Of a stretch of DNA of 64,000 nt, positions 1-8,936 are shown in pieces. The notes below the pieces were generated by a model. The model was not told where the DNA came from, did no database searches, and saw only the letters and a program-made list of their open reading frames with translations. The stretch covers positions 62,001-126,000 of the forward strand of contig JANLFK010000001.1 of the NCBI GenBank assembly GCA_024655945.1, written 5' to 3'. Position numbers and translations under genes: made by a program. Source of the DNA: a candidate division KSB1 bacterium. GTDB lineage: Bacteria; Zhuqueibacterota; Zhuqueibacteria; JANLFK01; Oleimicrobiaceae. Position 1 is the stretch's first letter. Each line of letters starts with the position of its first letter.

Positions 1-1227
1 GGGGTCAAGCCCGTGCTCGACCTCCCATTGGTCAGGCATGCCATCGTGATCGCTATCGGCCGGTGGCGTTCCGCCGCGCAGCTCCGGCCAGCCGCCGACT
101 TCAGCCTGCGAGTCGATGAGGCCCCGGCCTCCTCTGCCGAACCGCGCCTTCCCGCTTGCCACTTCTTCCACAATGCGGGCGTCCACGGCATCTCTGCGCG
201 GCAGCACAGCACCTGCCTGAGCAAGCACCAGCATGTAGGCTTGCTCAGCCGTATGCGTGACCACCGGGGCCCAAGGAAACGGCTTCTCCGCCCTCACCTT
301 CTGCCAGAACTTGCCTTGGACTCCTCCTGCCCAATTATCGGCCGTGACCTGGGGGAACCCGAATACAAAGTTGTCGGCCACATACCAGCTCCCTTCATCG
401 TCCCAGGGCTCCACGATGCGGCTCTTTGGCCCTGTGGCCGGGCCGAACTTGTAGTAGTTGGCGACCACGTTCTGGCGCCCTCGCTCACCACCATAAGCGC
501 TTTGGCCGCCCCAATTGTAGATAACGTTGTTGCGGAAGTCGACAAGCTCCCGCTCCGGTTGGCGGTGATAACGGCTGCCGTTGAAACGCGGATTGCGGCT
601 CGAATGGTGCGCGAGCAAATTGTGGTGGAAGGAAGCCCCTTTCCCTCCCCAGATGCCGCCGTAGCCATGGGGGCCCTTATGGTGGTAGGACCGACGTAGA
701 CTCTCGGCGATGATGCACCACTGCACCGTGCTGTTCTCGTTGTCCCGAACCGTGAGGACTTCGTCGGTCGCCCAGCTAAACGAGCAGTGGTCGATGATCA
801 GCTCCTTGCGGAACATGGCGCTCAGGGCATCGCCCTCGATGCGATTGTCGTCGCCCATGCGGCACCTGAGGAAGCGGATGACCACGTTGTCAGCCTCGAT
901 GAGCACCGGGTAGCCGCGCACACAAATCCCGTCGCCTGGTGCCGTTTGTCCGGCTATCGTCACGCTGTCATGAGAAACGACGAGCGGCGACTGCAGGGTG
1001 ATTGTCCCTCCGACGCGAAACACTACGGTGCGCGCGCCCGGCTGCTCTAGCGCTTCTCGGAGACTCCCCGGACCTGAGTCAGCTAAGGTGGTAACCTCGA
1101 TGACCCGCCCGCCCCGACCTCCTACCGTGAACCGCCCGAATCCTTCGGCCCCGGGGAAGGCCAGCGTTTGTGCGCACAGCGGTGCCACCCAAGCCACCCA
1201 ACTCAGCAGCCCATAGACGGTTCTCAT
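1..1227 (-). CDS. Secreted pectate lyase, PL1-like beta-helix (C terminus cut by window edge)
   Basis: Predicted to cleave polygalacturonate by beta-elimination outside the cell. Reading leftwards from ATG at 1227 (GGAAGGA ribosome site about 10 bases before), residues 1-20 form a signal peptide ending CAQ, followed by AFPGAEGFGRFTVGGRGG (23-40), the usual entry of this family. DHCSFSW lies at 146-152 and HHSSRNPRF at 207-215; the last Arg of RNPR is the expected catalytic base. DSDHDGMPDQWEVEHGL near the visible end resembles an aspartate-rich calcium-binding repeat, common between catalytic domain and C-terminal tail in such exported enzymes. The frame is open at base 1, so 409 codons are seen and the end is missing. 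It starts 16 bases after the GH28 gene, so both are probably one transcript for pectin breakdown. Family call firm; exact substrate inferred. Confidence 0.85.
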   Translation of the reverse strand, partial: MRTVYGLLSWVAWVAPLCAQTLAFPGAEGFGRFTVGGRGGRVIEVTTLADSGPGSLREALEQPGARTVVFRVGGTITLQSPLVVSHDSVTIAGQTAPGDGICVRGYPVLIEADNVVIRFLRCRMGDDNRIEGDALSAMFRKELIIDHCSFSWATDEVLTVRDNENSTVQWCIIAESLRRSYHHKGPHGYGGIWGGKGASFHHNLLAHHSSRNPRFNGSRYHRQPERELVDFRNNVIYNWGGQSAYGGERGRQNVVANYYKFGPATGPKSRIVEPWDDEGSWYVADNFVFGFPQVTADNWAGGVQGKFWQKVRAEKPFPWAPVVTHTAEQAYMLVLAQAGAVLPRRDAVDARIVEEVASGKARFGRGGRGLIDSQAEVGGWPELRGGTPPADSDHDGMPDQWEVEHGLDP

Positions 1228-1243
1228 CAGTGCTGCGTCCTTC

Positions 1244-2698
1244 CTACTCCGCCACAGCGGCGCGGTGAGAGTCCTCAGCGGCCATGCGCACACCATTCAG
1301 CGTCACGTCCTTCAGCACGAGTCCTTTCACATGCTCCAACACATTGCCCCTTTCTACACCATCGAAGCGGCAGGATTCGAGAAACAGACCCTTCACCGGG
1401 GAGCGCTCGTAGGCCTTGATGAACAGCGCGTACTGGCTTTTCTTGCTCGTTACATTCGAAAGGTGGATGTTCCTCGTCACCGGCGTGTGCGGGCCGACGT
1501 CGCCTTCCCCGTAATAGAAGAAAATGTGCACGACGGTCTCCCTCACTTCCCCGATCTGCACATTGCGCATGAAGACGTTCTCAATCACGCCACCGCGCAA
1601 GGAGTTCGTCTTGATGCGCAGCGCGCGATCGAGGTTCGGGCTGTCCATGGTGCAGTTTTCCACAAACACGTTGCGGCAGCCGCCACTGGTCTCGCTGCCA
1701 ATGACCACGCCCCCGTGGCCGTCTTTCATGGTGCAGTTCCGAACGATGATGTTTTCGCTCGGCGTCGCCACCCGCCTGCCGTCGGCATTTCGCCCGGACT
1801 TGATGGCGACGCAGTCGTCACCCGTGTCGAAGTAACAATCCGTAATCAAGACGTCCCGCGACGACTCCGGGTTGCAGCCGTCGTTATTGGGGCCGGGACT
1901 CACCACCTTCACCTTGCGGATCGTGACGCTCTCGCAGAGCACCGGGTGCATGACCCACATCGGCGATCGCTCGAGTGTCACCCCCTCAATCAGGACATTC
2001 TTGCACTTGTAGAACTGGATGAAATTGGGCCGCAGATAGTGTCCCTCGCCGAACAGACGCTTCTCGATCGGTACCCCTTCTTCGGCCATGCGGAAGAGCC
2101 GTTCGCGGTCTGCAGTGTGCTCCGGCTTGCCGGCCGACCATCCGTGTCGGGGATTGCCGGTCCAAGGCCACCACATGGAAGTGTCCGCCTGGCCGTCGAG
2201 CACACCTTCGCCCGTTACGGCGATGTTCTCCTGCTCGAATGCGTATACGAATGGAGAATAGTTCATGCACTCGACCCCCTCGAAGCGCGTGTACACCAGC
2301 GGCAGGTACTTCTTGGTATCCCGGCTGAACAGGATGCGCGCATCCTTGAGCAGATGCAGGTTCACGTTGCTCAGCAAATGGATGGCCCCGGTCAGATAGG
2401 TGCCCTGCGGGACAACGACTCTTCCACCGCCTGCCTGATGGCACTGTTCTATCGCCTTCCTGAAGGCCTCTGTGCAGTCAGTTTGTCCGTCGCCAACTGC
2501 CCCAAACTGCGTCACGTCAAAATCACGCGCGGGAAAGAGGGGCGGGACAACGCGCTGCAAAATCCTGTCCGCCTGCTCCCAACCAGAGTGCGCTCCCGAA
2601 CAAAAAAGAAACTTGCCAGCCAGGAGCACGGCGATGGGGAGAAAGAGCAGGATAAGATGCCTCCGCCCCGGTCCGCGACCAATTCGACCCTTGTCCAC
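1244..2698 (-). CDS. GH28 polygalacturonase, exported
   Basis: Glycoside hydrolase family 28 enzyme that hydrolyses alpha-1,4-galacturonan. 484 residues. After a basic N terminus there is a hydrophobic segment at 15-33 (signal peptide or anchor). FDVTQFGAVGDGQTD (60-74) is the typical entry to the beta-helix. All four GH28 signature elements are present: NND at 271-273, GDD at 293-295, GHG at 327-329 and RIK at 361-363, giving the three catalytic Asp, the His and the substrate-binding Arg/Lys. The start is GTG at 2698 with AAGG about 6 bases before; an ATG is not available nearby in frame. It lies just upstream of the pectate lyase gene, so the pair would depolymerise pectate by hydrolysis and elimination. 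An exo-acting or rhamnogalacturonan specificity cannot be excluded. Confidence 0.88.
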   Translation of the reverse strand: MDKGRIGRGPGRRHLILLFLPIAVLLAGKFLFCSGAHSGWEQADRILQRVVPPLFPARDFDVTQFGAVGDGQTDCTEAFRKAIEQCHQAGGGRVVVPQGTYLTGAIHLLSNVNLHLLKDARILFSRDTKKYLPLVYTRFEGVECMNYSPFVYAFEQENIAVTGEGVLDGQADTSMWWPWTGNPRHGWSAGKPEHTADRERLFRMAEEGVPIEKRLFGEGHYLRPNFIQFYKCKNVLIEGVTLERSPMWVMHPVLCESVTIRKVKVVSPGPNNDGCNPESSRDVLITDCYFDTGDDCVAIKSGRNADGRRVATPSENIIVRNCTMKDGHGGVVIGSETSGGCRNVFVENCTMDSPNLDRALRIKTNSLRGGVIENVFMRNVQIGEVRETVVHIFFYYGEGDVGPHTPVTRNIHLSNVTSKKSQYALFIKAYERSPVKGLFLESCRFDGVERGNVLEHVKGLVLKDVTLNGVRMAAEDSHRAAVAE

Positions 2699-3485
2699 GT
2701 TCTGCCTTGCCCTTTCCTCGTGGGTCAGCTTCCTACCGCCCCTTCATAGTGAAGCACTGGCATCGCATCGACCATTTCATCACGGCTTGCGCCCCGGGCC
2801 TCTGCGCGAAGAATCGCCGCGTTCTTGCCTCCTAGCCCCGGTCTTGCTCACGGTGTTCCTCCTTTGAGTGGGCCAAGCGCACCATTCCCGCCTCAAAGGC
2901 GCATGCCCCGCGACCCAGCCGAGCCCTGACGCAAAACGCCAGTGGCCGTAGGTAGTTCGCCAAGGCCCTATCGACTACGTTCTCCCGGCACAACGCCTGC
3001 CGACCAGGGCGCGGCCCGCTGTTTGCCGCCGCTTATGATTGCATCACAATAGCCCCTTCCTCTCGCTCATGATCTCCGGCGACAGAAACGCCTCACTGCC
3101 CGAGCCCCTCTGTAGCTCCTGAGGCCACCCCCAACAGGAGCCACCGGGCTTGTGGCGCCCCCTCGGCTCAGGTCAGGCATCCAGCTAGGGCCCGCGAATT
3201 CAGTCTTGCGGCAGCTCTGCCTGCTCCTGCGTGCGCCCTCGCTTGTCCGGCGCAGGCCCCTTCCCCCGCAGTACGATACGGCAATACTCGGACTCCGGGT
3301 ACCTCACGGGCCTACACGGCCGAGAGGGAACCGGCGGGAAGCGGCTATCGCAACTGTTAGGCGAAACGGATCCGCGCCCCATCCTTGTGATTCCCGCCGG
3401 TTCACCTCAGCGGCCGCGCGGCAGGGCTGCGTGCGAAAATGCCTCCCCGCTTGCGTCGCACCGGCCTCCCCGTAGCGTGCCGCAG
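2699..3485. other. 787-base gap between GH28 gene and beta-helix gene
   Basis: No convincing gene is seen: open frames here have poor composition and no ribosome sites. The only clear structure is the long inverted repeat at 3328-3403, listed separately. The promoter for the GH28/pectate lyase pair should lie in the part nearest 2699, but I found no well-spaced -35/-10 pair on the minus strand. Confidence 0.5.
3328..3403. repeat. 13-bp perfect inverted repeat with 50-base interior
   Basis: GAACCGGCGGGAA at 3328-3340 is matched exactly in reverse complement at 3391-3403. Inside, TCGC and GCGA (about 3348 and 3363) can form a second stem. The arms are too far apart for a simple intrinsic terminator and there is no T-run. 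It could be a folded RNA in the 3' untranslated part of the beta-helix transcript (that gene ends at 3486), or the ends of a very small mobile repeat. I see no second copy in this window. Confidence 0.5.
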
Positions 3486-5135
3486 CTATCGCATGAGCAC
3501 CATCTTCTTGACGGCCTGCTGCCGCCCTGCTTTCAAGAAGCACAAATAGACGCCGCTGGGCAGAGACCCTGCATCAAAGGTCACTTCGTGATCGCCGGCG
3601 GCAACGCGCGCCGCCAGCGGTACGGCCACTTCCCTTCCCAGCATGTCGCAGATTTGCAGCATGACAAACTCAGGACGACTCACGGTGAAGCGGATCTTGG
3701 TGCTCGGGTTGAAGGGATTCGGGTAGTTCTGGTAGAGAGCGAACTCCAAAGGAACGCTCTCTTTGCGCTCCACTGCCGTGAGCCAGGTTTCCCACTCAGC
3801 CTTCTTTGTGGGGAACCAGTTCAGGTCACCGGCAGGGAACCCACCAAGCGCACCGGTGTAGGCTGCGGTGGTCGTCGCGTAGCTGCAGTCCAAGGTGTCG
3901 GCGAAGTACTGCCACGCTCGACGGTCATAGTCGTCGGTTGCGCGGTTCCACTTGTCGCTCGGGGTATTCTTGGTCTTGTTGCCGCCGGCCGGGCTGCGAT
4001 ACCACTCGGCCATGTTCACCATCGGCCGCGGGCGGTTCGCCAGGACGATGTTTTCCTTGATGAATGCCAGGGCAGAGTCAGCACCCAAGCGCCTGCAAAT
4101 GTGGTGCGTCAAAGCAGGGCCCTCGCCCAACACGCCCTCGGCTGCGTGTCGCTCATAGAAGGCCTGCACCTCCGGGCTCACCGAGTAGTAATTCCCCTTG
4201 ACCACCCACTTCGTCGTGTCGTTGGGCACCGACAGGACCCAAGCCATGCGGCCCAGCCCGTTGCGAGGATCAAGTTCCCCGGGTTCTTCGAACTCGGCCT
4301 GGCGCGTGCGGTCCGTGTCAGCTCCAGCGATGAAATGGTCGACGAAAAGGTTGTTGGTGATCTTGCACTCGCTGCCCAGCCACCCGAGCACGAGCGTGCC
4401 GTGGAAGCCCAAGGAATTCACGATCGTATTGTGGTCGAAGATGAAGTGGTTGATTGCCGCGACGCTCGCTCGATGCCGGACAACGCGGTCATGGAAGTTG
4501 ACGAAAGTGTTGTTGATGAAGATCGCCGAGTCGCAGGAGGCGTTGCGGAAGTCGATGGGCTTGCCCGCGCCCAAGTTGGAGGTGCCAAGGTCGCCCATGT
4601 TGGCGAAGATGCAATTGGTGATCTTGACGATCCTCGTTGCTTGCTCCAGGCGGATGTGCTCGCCTCGCGACTGGGTGATGATGCATCCGTCGAGAATAAG
4701 GTCAAACCCGGCCGCGCGCGACCTGATCAAACGCGGCGGATTGTTCGCAATCTGCCCCTCCAATGACTCGATGAAACCGACGAGGACGATGTCCTTCAGG
4801 TACACGTCCTCTCCCATTTCGATAAAGTGCGAAGGGAACACGCCGGTGGTTGGGTCGGCTATGAGGTAGATGACCGGCTTGGTTCCCGGGCCATCCTCCG
4901 CCTTGATGCGCAGCACCCAACCACTGTTGGTCAACACGCTGTTGATAAGATAGAAGCCGTTCCGCTTGAGTACGTACACTCTGCCTGGCGGCCTGCTTGC
5001 GTCTGCCTCAATCTGCTGGTTCAGGAACGTGGTTCCGTCGCTTGAGGGTATCACCAGCTCGTCCTGTGCGATAAGCACCAGCGGCAAACCCAGGACCCCC
5101 ACCATACCCAGCGCTGTAGCCTTGAGCCACTTCAT
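3486..5135 (-). CDS. Secreted beta-helix protein with type IX secretion C-terminal sorting domain
   Basis: 549 residues. Residues 1-23 are a signal peptide (MKWLKATALGMVGVLGLPLV, cleaved near IAQ). The middle (about 60-300) is a run of short imperfect repeats such as ITNCIFANMG, FINNTFVNF, FDHNTIVNS and ITNNLFVDHF, the pattern of a right-handed parallel beta-helix like those of polysaccharide lyases. The end carries YQNYPNPFNPSTKIRF followed by a roughly 70-residue beta-sandwich ending KKMVLMR, which is the Por/T9SS type A sorting domain; the protein should be exported across the outer membrane and anchored or released. I could not match the helix to a particular lyase or esterase family. ATG at 5135 has GAGGAGGT 5 bases before. 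It lies 113 bases after the TonB receptor gene, so a role in pectin binding or cleavage is inferred. Confidence 0.82.
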   Translation of the reverse strand: MKWLKATALGMVGVLGLPLVLIAQDELVIPSSDGTTFLNQQIEADASRPPGRVYVLKRNGFYLINSVLTNSGWVLRIKAEDGPGTKPVIYLIADPTTGVFPSHFIEMGEDVYLKDIVLVGFIESLEGQIANNPPRLIRSRAAGFDLILDGCIITQSRGEHIRLEQATRIVKITNCIFANMGDLGTSNLGAGKPIDFRNASCDSAIFINNTFVNFHDRVVRHRASVAAINHFIFDHNTIVNSLGFHGTLVLGWLGSECKITNNLFVDHFIAGADTDRTRQAEFEEPGELDPRNGLGRMAWVLSVPNDTTKWVVKGNYYSVSPEVQAFYERHAAEGVLGEGPALTHHICRRLGADSALAFIKENIVLANRPRPMVNMAEWYRSPAGGNKTKNTPSDKWNRATDDYDRRAWQYFADTLDCSYATTTAAYTGALGGFPAGDLNWFPTKKAEWETWLTAVERKESVPLEFALYQNYPNPFNPSTKIRFTVSRPEFVMLQICDMLGREVAVPLAARVAAGDHEVTFDAGSLPSGVYLCFLKAGRQQAVKKMVLMR

Positions 5136-5248
5136 GACAACCTCCTCATGTTAGGTTGACACGAAAGAACCTTTGCGGTTACTGTGTCGGGTTCTCCGGG
5201 ACGCCCCCACCTCGCCAGAGAACCATAAGCAGCCACCGCACCCGCTAC

Positions 5249-8200
5249 TCAGAGGCTCATCCGCAAGCCGAGGTCTGCGGAGATGCCGTAGATCTCATCG
5301 GTGCTCAACAAGTCCCAGCCCTGGATCCGATTCAGAACCGAAATCCCCTCGTGGATGTTGGAAATATTGTTGACGTTGAACATCACTGCCAGATTGGGAG
5401 TAATCTGCTGCTTCACTGCCAGATCCCACCGGGTGTAGGCGTTTTGCACAACATCGCTGCGGCCATCCGTGGAAAACGTACGATTGTAACGTCCCTGGTG
5501 GAACACGGAAACCCTCGCTGAGAACCCGCCTATGTCGTAGCCGATGGCAAAGTTGCCAAAGAATTCCGGCTGCCCTTCCAGCTTCTGTTTGCGCTCCTCC
5601 AGCACATACCGCGTCTTCTTGATGGGAAACGGAAACGGCGGAACGACGACTTCGTAGGTTTCCACTCGCGTGGTAGGAATGTAGGTTTCCGAGCGCACCA
5701 CAGAGAAATTGTATGTAAGGACGATATTGCTCAGCACCCCTGGCAAGAACCGAAGGTTGGCCTGGTGTTCTACCTCCAGTCCCTTGACGATGGTCGGCTT
5801 CGTCGAGTTGTAGGGGTAGTAGAGCACGAACTCATTTGTGCCAAAGGGGTTCTTGATGCGAATGCCCAAACTATCGAGTGCGGCTTGCCCCACAAACGGT
5901 AGCCCGTTGATGGAGTGGAACATGTCCTTGACATCTTTATAAAACGCCGACACCGACAACAAGCCAATCCTGTTGCCGAACAAGGAAGTGTTCACCTCGA
6001 AATTCCAGGCTTGCGCTGCCTTGAGTGCGGGATTGCCCACGGTGAGATTATTCCCCGGAAAGAACGTGCTGCGCGCCTTTGTCACTACATTCGCCAGCCG
6101 GTAGTTAAAGTCCGGGCGAGCAAGCGCCTTGTAGGCAGCGAAGCGTACGTTGGCAAAGGAAAGAGGCTTCACCATCAAGTGAAAATTCGGAAGCCAAACC
6201 GTCTCGCGGTGGGTTGCAGTGGTGTCGCGAATCATGCCGGTCGGTACCGGGAAGCCGCTCAGTGTCCCCTTCGAGTAGCGGGAAAGGTAGTCATTGTCCT
6301 CGCTTTCCACACGTGCGCCAGCTATGAACGTGACCCTTTGTCCGACGCGGAGCGTGTTCATCACGTAGGCGGCCGAAATGAGTTCGGTGATGTCATAATA
6401 CAACGCGTCCGGCTCCAAGTTCCGTTCGTATTCGGGATTCCTTCCCTGCGGATCCTGGAACCCTCTGCGATTGAGGTCCCACCACAGGCGGACTGCATCG
6501 CGATTGAGCAACGGATAGAGCGCGTACTTGCCAAACAACTTCCGGTCCACCGGCACGGGATCGAGAAAGTTGGTCATGAGGATCATGTTACCCGTCTTTT
6601 CCAGATTCGAGAAGCGCGTGCCTGTGAAGTCTTTCCTCACGATGGCACCCCCTGATGCGACATACTCCGCGAATGCCTCGTTGTAGTAGGGCGAGAAGAC
6701 CTCAGATCGCTCCCTGTCCCGTGCTCGATCCCGATACTTGGCTCCTATCTTGATATCCCCAGTGAAGAGCCGGCCGAAACTGTAGCCACGCGAGATATTC
6801 AAGAAGGCCGTGCGCTCGACGTCGTTGTTTTTCTCGCCGCGATAGTAGGCGGTGTACAGGTAGGCCATCCTGAAGTTATTGAGCGCATATGGGATAATCA
6901 GTTCCGGTGGTCCATGCAGGATGTCGGTGGGCACAGGTCGCATGTGCGACAGCGGATTACCCTGAGGGTCTGTCGTGGATGGCTCGGTGAAATCAATCTC
7001 ATAGTCGAAAGGAAACTGCGACTTGGAATTGGCATAGGACAGACCCCAATTCGCAGTAAAGCCTAAGAAGTGATTGTCGCCGGTCACGGAACCAGTGTAG
7101 GTCCTAATCTCTTGCTCTCGGTCGCGTGCCTTGTAGAACAGCTCCTCGCCCGTGGTGGGATAGTTGCGCTGGTGCTCGAGGAACTTCCTCTCGGTGCGGT
7201 TCCAGATGTTATTGAAGCGGATCGAGCCACCGTCGGGGGTGTCCACGTCTACCAGCAGACTCAGGCCGCGGCGAGAGCGCGTTTCGTCGGTGTAGTTGAG
7301 CGTGAAATCAGTAATCTCATAATCGGTGCCGCTGGCAATTCCCCGGAGTTCATAGTCCAGGCTGACGTTCTCCTTGCTGCGGTCCCGCTTCTCCACGTTG
7401 GCCGACACCTGCACGCCCAACACTTCGCGGAAGAATCGCTGCCCAAAGCGGAGGATCCAGTCATATTGGTCCGAAGTGTTTTTGAGGCGATTGTGCGAGC
7501 CGCGTCCGTCCACGCGGAGAACCATGGGTGACGGCGCCCTGCGCGTCACAAAGTTGACACTACCTGCAATGGCGTCTGCGTCCTGCTCTGCAGTGATTGC
7601 CTTATAGAGCTCAATGCCTGCAAGTGAGCCCTGGGAGATCGTGCTCAGGTCGACCCCGCGCGCATCTGCGTCAGTAGGGGCAATTCTGACCCCATCGACG
7701 GTAAACGCGGAGAACTTGTCACTCAGCCCGCGCAGCACGATCTTGTTCGCTTCGCCGCCCGAACGCCGCATGGACACACCGGGAAGTCTTCCCACTGCCT
7801 CAGCAGCGTTCGCATCGGGGAGCTCTTGGATCTTCTCCTCGGAGACTACGTTGACGATAGTGTTGGCAGTGAGCTGCCTGTTGATGGCGGCGGCCTGGCC
7901 CACGGCTTGCGCTGTCACCACAATCGCCTGGCCTTCCAGCACATCGACCACCAGCGCGGCATCGATCCGATAGCTTTGCCCCGACTGAACCTGCACGGGG
8001 ATGTTCTTCGTCTTGTAGCCGATGTAGGAGACCCGCAAAGTGTATTGCCCAGGAGGTAGGCGGCTGATGCTGAAGTGCCCGTCCAAATTGGTCGAGCTGC
8101 CGAAGGCGGTACCAACAAGGAAGACATTGGCGCCAACCAGTGGCTTCGTGCTGGCGGAGTCCGTGACCACGCCGTACAGATGTCCCTGCGCCACTGCCGG

Positions 8201-8266
8201 CCGCGGGAGAAGAAAAGCCAGGGACATCAACAACGCGAGCATCGGAAAATGCTTCGTGGCACGCAT
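5249..8266 (-). CDS. TonB-dependent outer-membrane receptor (oligosaccharide uptake type)
   Basis: Outer-membrane transporter driven by TonB, here most likely for pectin-derived oligosaccharides. 1005 residues from ATG at 8266, chosen because AAAAGG stands 4 bases before it and the next residues MRATKHFPMLALLMSLAFLL form a signal peptide cut after AVAQ; an in-frame extension up to 8443 is unlike a signal sequence. Then follow a carboxypeptidase-regulatory-like fold (GVVTDSASTKPLVGANVFLV, about 30-110), a plug domain (VGRLPGVSMRRSGGEANKIV and IELYKAITAEQDADAIAG, about 135-240) and a 22-strand-type barrel to the C terminus. The architecture is that of receptors such as those annotated for complex carbohydrates; no SusD-like partner is seen. 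Promoter and a small gene lie upstream; the winged-helix regulator diverges. Confidence 0.9.
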   Translation of the reverse strand: MRATKHFPMLALLMSLAFLLPRPAVAQGHLYGVVTDSASTKPLVGANVFLVGTAFGSSTNLDGHFSISRLPPGQYTLRVSYIGYKTKNIPVQVQSGQSYRIDAALVVDVLEGQAIVVTAQAVGQAAAINRQLTANTIVNVVSEEKIQELPDANAAEAVGRLPGVSMRRSGGEANKIVLRGLSDKFSAFTVDGVRIAPTDADARGVDLSTISQGSLAGIELYKAITAEQDADAIAGSVNFVTRRAPSPMVLRVDGRGSHNRLKNTSDQYDWILRFGQRFFREVLGVQVSANVEKRDRSKENVSLDYELRGIASGTDYEITDFTLNYTDETRSRRGLSLLVDVDTPDGGSIRFNNIWNRTERKFLEHQRNYPTTGEELFYKARDREQEIRTYTGSVTGDNHFLGFTANWGLSYANSKSQFPFDYEIDFTEPSTTDPQGNPLSHMRPVPTDILHGPPELIIPYALNNFRMAYLYTAYYRGEKNNDVERTAFLNISRGYSFGRLFTGDIKIGAKYRDRARDRERSEVFSPYYNEAFAEYVASGGAIVRKDFTGTRFSNLEKTGNMILMTNFLDPVPVDRKLFGKYALYPLLNRDAVRLWWDLNRRGFQDPQGRNPEYERNLEPDALYYDITELISAAYVMNTLRVGQRVTFIAGARVESEDNDYLSRYSKGTLSGFPVPTGMIRDTTATHRETVWLPNFHLMVKPLSFANVRFAAYKALARPDFNYRLANVVTKARSTFFPGNNLTVGNPALKAAQAWNFEVNTSLFGNRIGLLSVSAFYKDVKDMFHSINGLPFVGQAALDSLGIRIKNPFGTNEFVLYYPYNSTKPTIVKGLEVEHQANLRFLPGVLSNIVLTYNFSVVRSETYIPTTRVETYEVVVPPFPFPIKKTRYVLEERKQKLEGQPEFFGNFAIGYDIGGFSARVSVFHQGRYNRTFSTDGRSDVVQNAYTRWDLAVKQQITPNLAVMFNVNNISNIHEGISVLNRIQGWDLLSTDEIYGISADLGLRMSL

Positions 8267-8282
8267 GGGCCTTTTCTCGCTG

Positions 8283-8540
8283 TTAGCCACATTCATGAAG
8301 GGCCACCCCCACGCCTTGCCGTGGGCTGGTTGCAATGTTCGCCGAGCGGGCGAGCTGAGAAGAAAACCTTTGCAATGGTGGGATTGCAGTCTCGGAAGGG
8401 CACGCCTGCAACACCATCCGCAGGTCCGCAATGGACCTTGCACTGTGCATCGCGGCGCGCAGATCTGGAATCAAATAGGCCGGCCTGGGCAACTCAGGGC
8501 CCTTGTGTGCGCTCACGCAGGCGGTAACCGCGCGCATCAT
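8283..8540 (-). CDS. Small hypothetical protein (85 aa) between promoter and TonB receptor
   Basis: Not recognised. ATG at 8540 (or 8537) has AAGGAG 5 bases before and lies about 38 bases after the start of transcription expected from the promoter at 8585-8613. The frame runs 85 codons to TAA, ending 16 bases before the receptor start, an operon-like spacing. The sequence (MMRAVTACVSAHKGPELPRP...) has no evident signal peptide, membrane segment or domain. A non-coding leader is the alternative: in GC-rich DNA an 85-codon frame can arise by chance, and the receptor frame is also open over part of the same stretch. The ribosome site and placement are the arguments for it. Confidence 0.4.
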   Translation of the reverse strand: MMRAVTACVSAHKGPELPRPAYLIPDLRAAMHSARSIADLRMVLQACPSETAIPPLQRFSSQLARSANIATSPRQGVGVALHECG

Positions 8541-8584
8541 AAGCGCTCCTTGCAATGAGGGACGGTCCTCGAATCGTGCGCTAC

Positions 8585-8613
8585 AATATAACCTCCCTCC
8601 GCCACAGAGTAAA
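8585..8613 (-). promoter_or_regulatory. Sigma70-type promoter for the TonB receptor operon
   Basis: On the minus strand TTTACT (8613-8608) and TATATT (8590-8585) are separated by exactly 17 bases. Transcription would start near 8578 and enter the 85-codon frame and then the receptor gene. Confidence 0.55.
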
Positions 8614-8645
8614 GTTTGAAACAGTAAACCACATTGTGCCCCCAT

Positions 8646-8661
8646 GTTGACACATGTCAAC
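8646..8661. promoter_or_regulatory. Palindromic operator candidate between receptor and regulator genes
   Basis: GTTGACA and TGTCAAC form perfect 7-base arms around the centre CA. It lies 33-48 bases upstream of the receptor -35 box, a position suited to an activator. The divergent winged-helix regulator at 8937 is the obvious candidate to bind it; this is inference from position. Confidence 0.45.
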
Positions 8662-8850
8662 GACAGGCGGGCGTTCACGAGACGGTATGCCGCGTTCTGG
8701 CGCTTCGCCTAACTGCAGCGTGCGGCAAACAGCCACGGAGACGACCTGCCAAACCCTGCGAGGGGTGCGCGTGCCCATGGCCCTTTCGATTTCAGACGAG
8801 GCGCGAACTGTTGCGCACGCGGAGGCCGGTTCGATGGAGCAACTTTCCTG

Positions 8851-8879
8851 TTGCATTTGGCTGGAAGTATGCGTAAATT
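8851..8879 (+). promoter_or_regulatory. Promoter for the winged-helix regulator
   Basis: TTGCAT (8851-8856) and TAAATT (8874-8879) with 17 bases between, about 57 bases before the ATG of the regulator. The same TTGCAT -35 form is seen before the tRNA cluster at 22559. Confidence 0.45.
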
Positions 8880-8936
8880 CCCTACGCCGAAGTTGGAAGT
8901 GGGCGTAATCGTAACCCGACGAGGAGTTGGCCAAGC

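Noticed and set aside
1265-2749. 494-codon open frame on the plus strand
   Set aside because: Antisense to the GH28 gene with all its catalytic motifs; no ribosome site.
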